From NCBI RefSeq assembly GCF_038725785.1, contig NZ_CP109796.1:2976001-3040000 (forward strand): a DNA stretch of 64,000 bases, in the 5' to 3' direction. This document shows positions 63,648 to 64,000 of the stretch, piece after piece; within the stretch, counting starts at the first letter, position 1; each line of letters starts with the position of its first letter. The notes beneath the pieces are model-generated. The model worked only from the letters and a program-made list of their open reading frames with translations, was not told the origin of the DNA and ran no database searches. The translations under genes and the position numbers were made by a program. The DNA comes from Termitidicoccus mucosus (GTDB lineage Bacteria > Verrucomicrobiota > Verrucomicrobiia > Opitutales > Opitutaceae).

Positions 63648-63752
63648 ATCTTTCTCTTTATTCTTTATCTTTCCTCTTTCTCCCCTGCTTTCACCAGCAT
63701 CCCCAAAGCCCCATCCAGAGAAAGATAAAGAGGAAAGAATAAAGAGAAAGAC
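63648..63752. repeat. Polypyrimidine/polypurine inverted repeat, copy 4 (creB-creC gap)
   Basis: The left arm is CATCTTTCTCTTTATTCTTT, and the right arm AGAAAGATAAAGAGGAAAGA with AATAAAGAGAAAGA. About 33 bases pair around a TCACCAGCATCCCCAAAGCC loop. The right arm ends 11 bases before the creC start codon and supplies purine-rich sequence near it. Confidence 0.75.
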
Positions 63753-63763
63753 ACGGAACCCAT

Positions 63764-64000
63764 GACTATCCGCACCCGCATTCTCCTCGTTTACCTGCTG
63801 ATTGTCGGAGGCGGTTTTTATTATCTCCTCCAGCGCAGCCTCGACGGGCTCGCCCCGCGCTACCTTGAGTCGATGGAGGAATCGCTCGCGGACACCGTCA
63901 ACATCCTCGCCTCCGCCATCGAAGGCGTCACCGACTCCGATGTCATCGACCCGGCGCGGCTCCAGTCCCTGTTCGACGGGGCCTACGACCGCCGCTTCGA
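63764..64000 (+). CDS. creC: CreC-type sensor kinase, N-terminal part (cut by window edge)
   Basis: The first 79 codons are visible: one membrane helix (RILLVYLLIVGGGFYYLL), then the start of the periplasmic sensing domain with RYLESMEESLADTVNILASA and DPARLQSLFDGAYDRRF. The layout is the same as in CreC of enterobacteria (helix, then a glycine-poor helical sensor). The kinase domain lies beyond the window. The gene follows creB after 120 bp of repeat and is presumably its partner. Confidence 0.82.

Overview
The window looks like a chromosomal segment of a Verrucomicrobiota bacterium, most likely Opitutaceae. This is an inference. It rests on high-GC coding, an OmcB-like DUF11 protein without the chlamydial cysteines, a CreBC-type system beside pst, and many intergenic families of short word-like inverted repeats. 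No rRNA, CRISPR array or integrase was found; one tRNA is present.

Positions 1-27.3 kb hold an integrative conjugative element or integrated plasmid. After the 3' end of an AraC-family regulator comes a plus-strand mating-channel operon with VirB2, B3, B4, lipoprotein, B5/TrbJ, B6/TrbL, B8/TrbF, B9/TrbG and B10/TrbI homologues. It continues into a large YadA-type trimeric autotransporter and several unrecognised genes up to 14.3 kb. On the minus strand follow an AAA/DUF4143 ATPase, an NlpE-like lipoprotein, a broken Clp-type ATPase, a VirD4/TrwB coupling protein, a small hypothetical protein and a MobF relaxase-helicase. VirB1 and VirB11 homologues were not seen. A 1.2-kb gene-free stretch then leads to a run of small accessory genes (DUF6573, a truncated RadC/JAB gene, phage- or ICE-type orphans) separated by long direct repeats and related palindromes. 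A 35-bp sequence with 21-bp-periodic half-sites lies ahead of both the channel operon and the coupling protein gene, and may be a shared AraC-type operator.

Positions 27.3-40.5 kb look like core genome: carbon-starvation transporter CstA with a locally scrambled frame, two small heat-shock proteins, a YgjP-type metallopeptidase, a four-gene TolC/HlyD/ABC export operon, an OmcB-like DUF11 surface protein, a TorF/Gcw_chp porin-like protein and a proline-rich membrane protein.

Positions 40.8-49 kb carry sulfur assimilation (sulfate-binding protein, two M14-like peptidase paralogues, CysT, CysW, CysA, then CysK) and a DapF homologue with both expected catalytic cysteines replaced by serine. Positions 49-54 kb hold a sodium-pump decarboxylase beta subunit with a 39-residue membrane partner, a KdpE/KdpD-like two-component pair without kdpFABC, tRNA-Leu(CAA) and RsmE.

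Positions 54-64 kb are a phosphate region: lipase, porin, pstS-pstC-pstA-pstB-phoU, purN, creB and the start of creC. A hairpin follows pstS, and polypyrimidine/polypurine inverted repeats separate the later genes.
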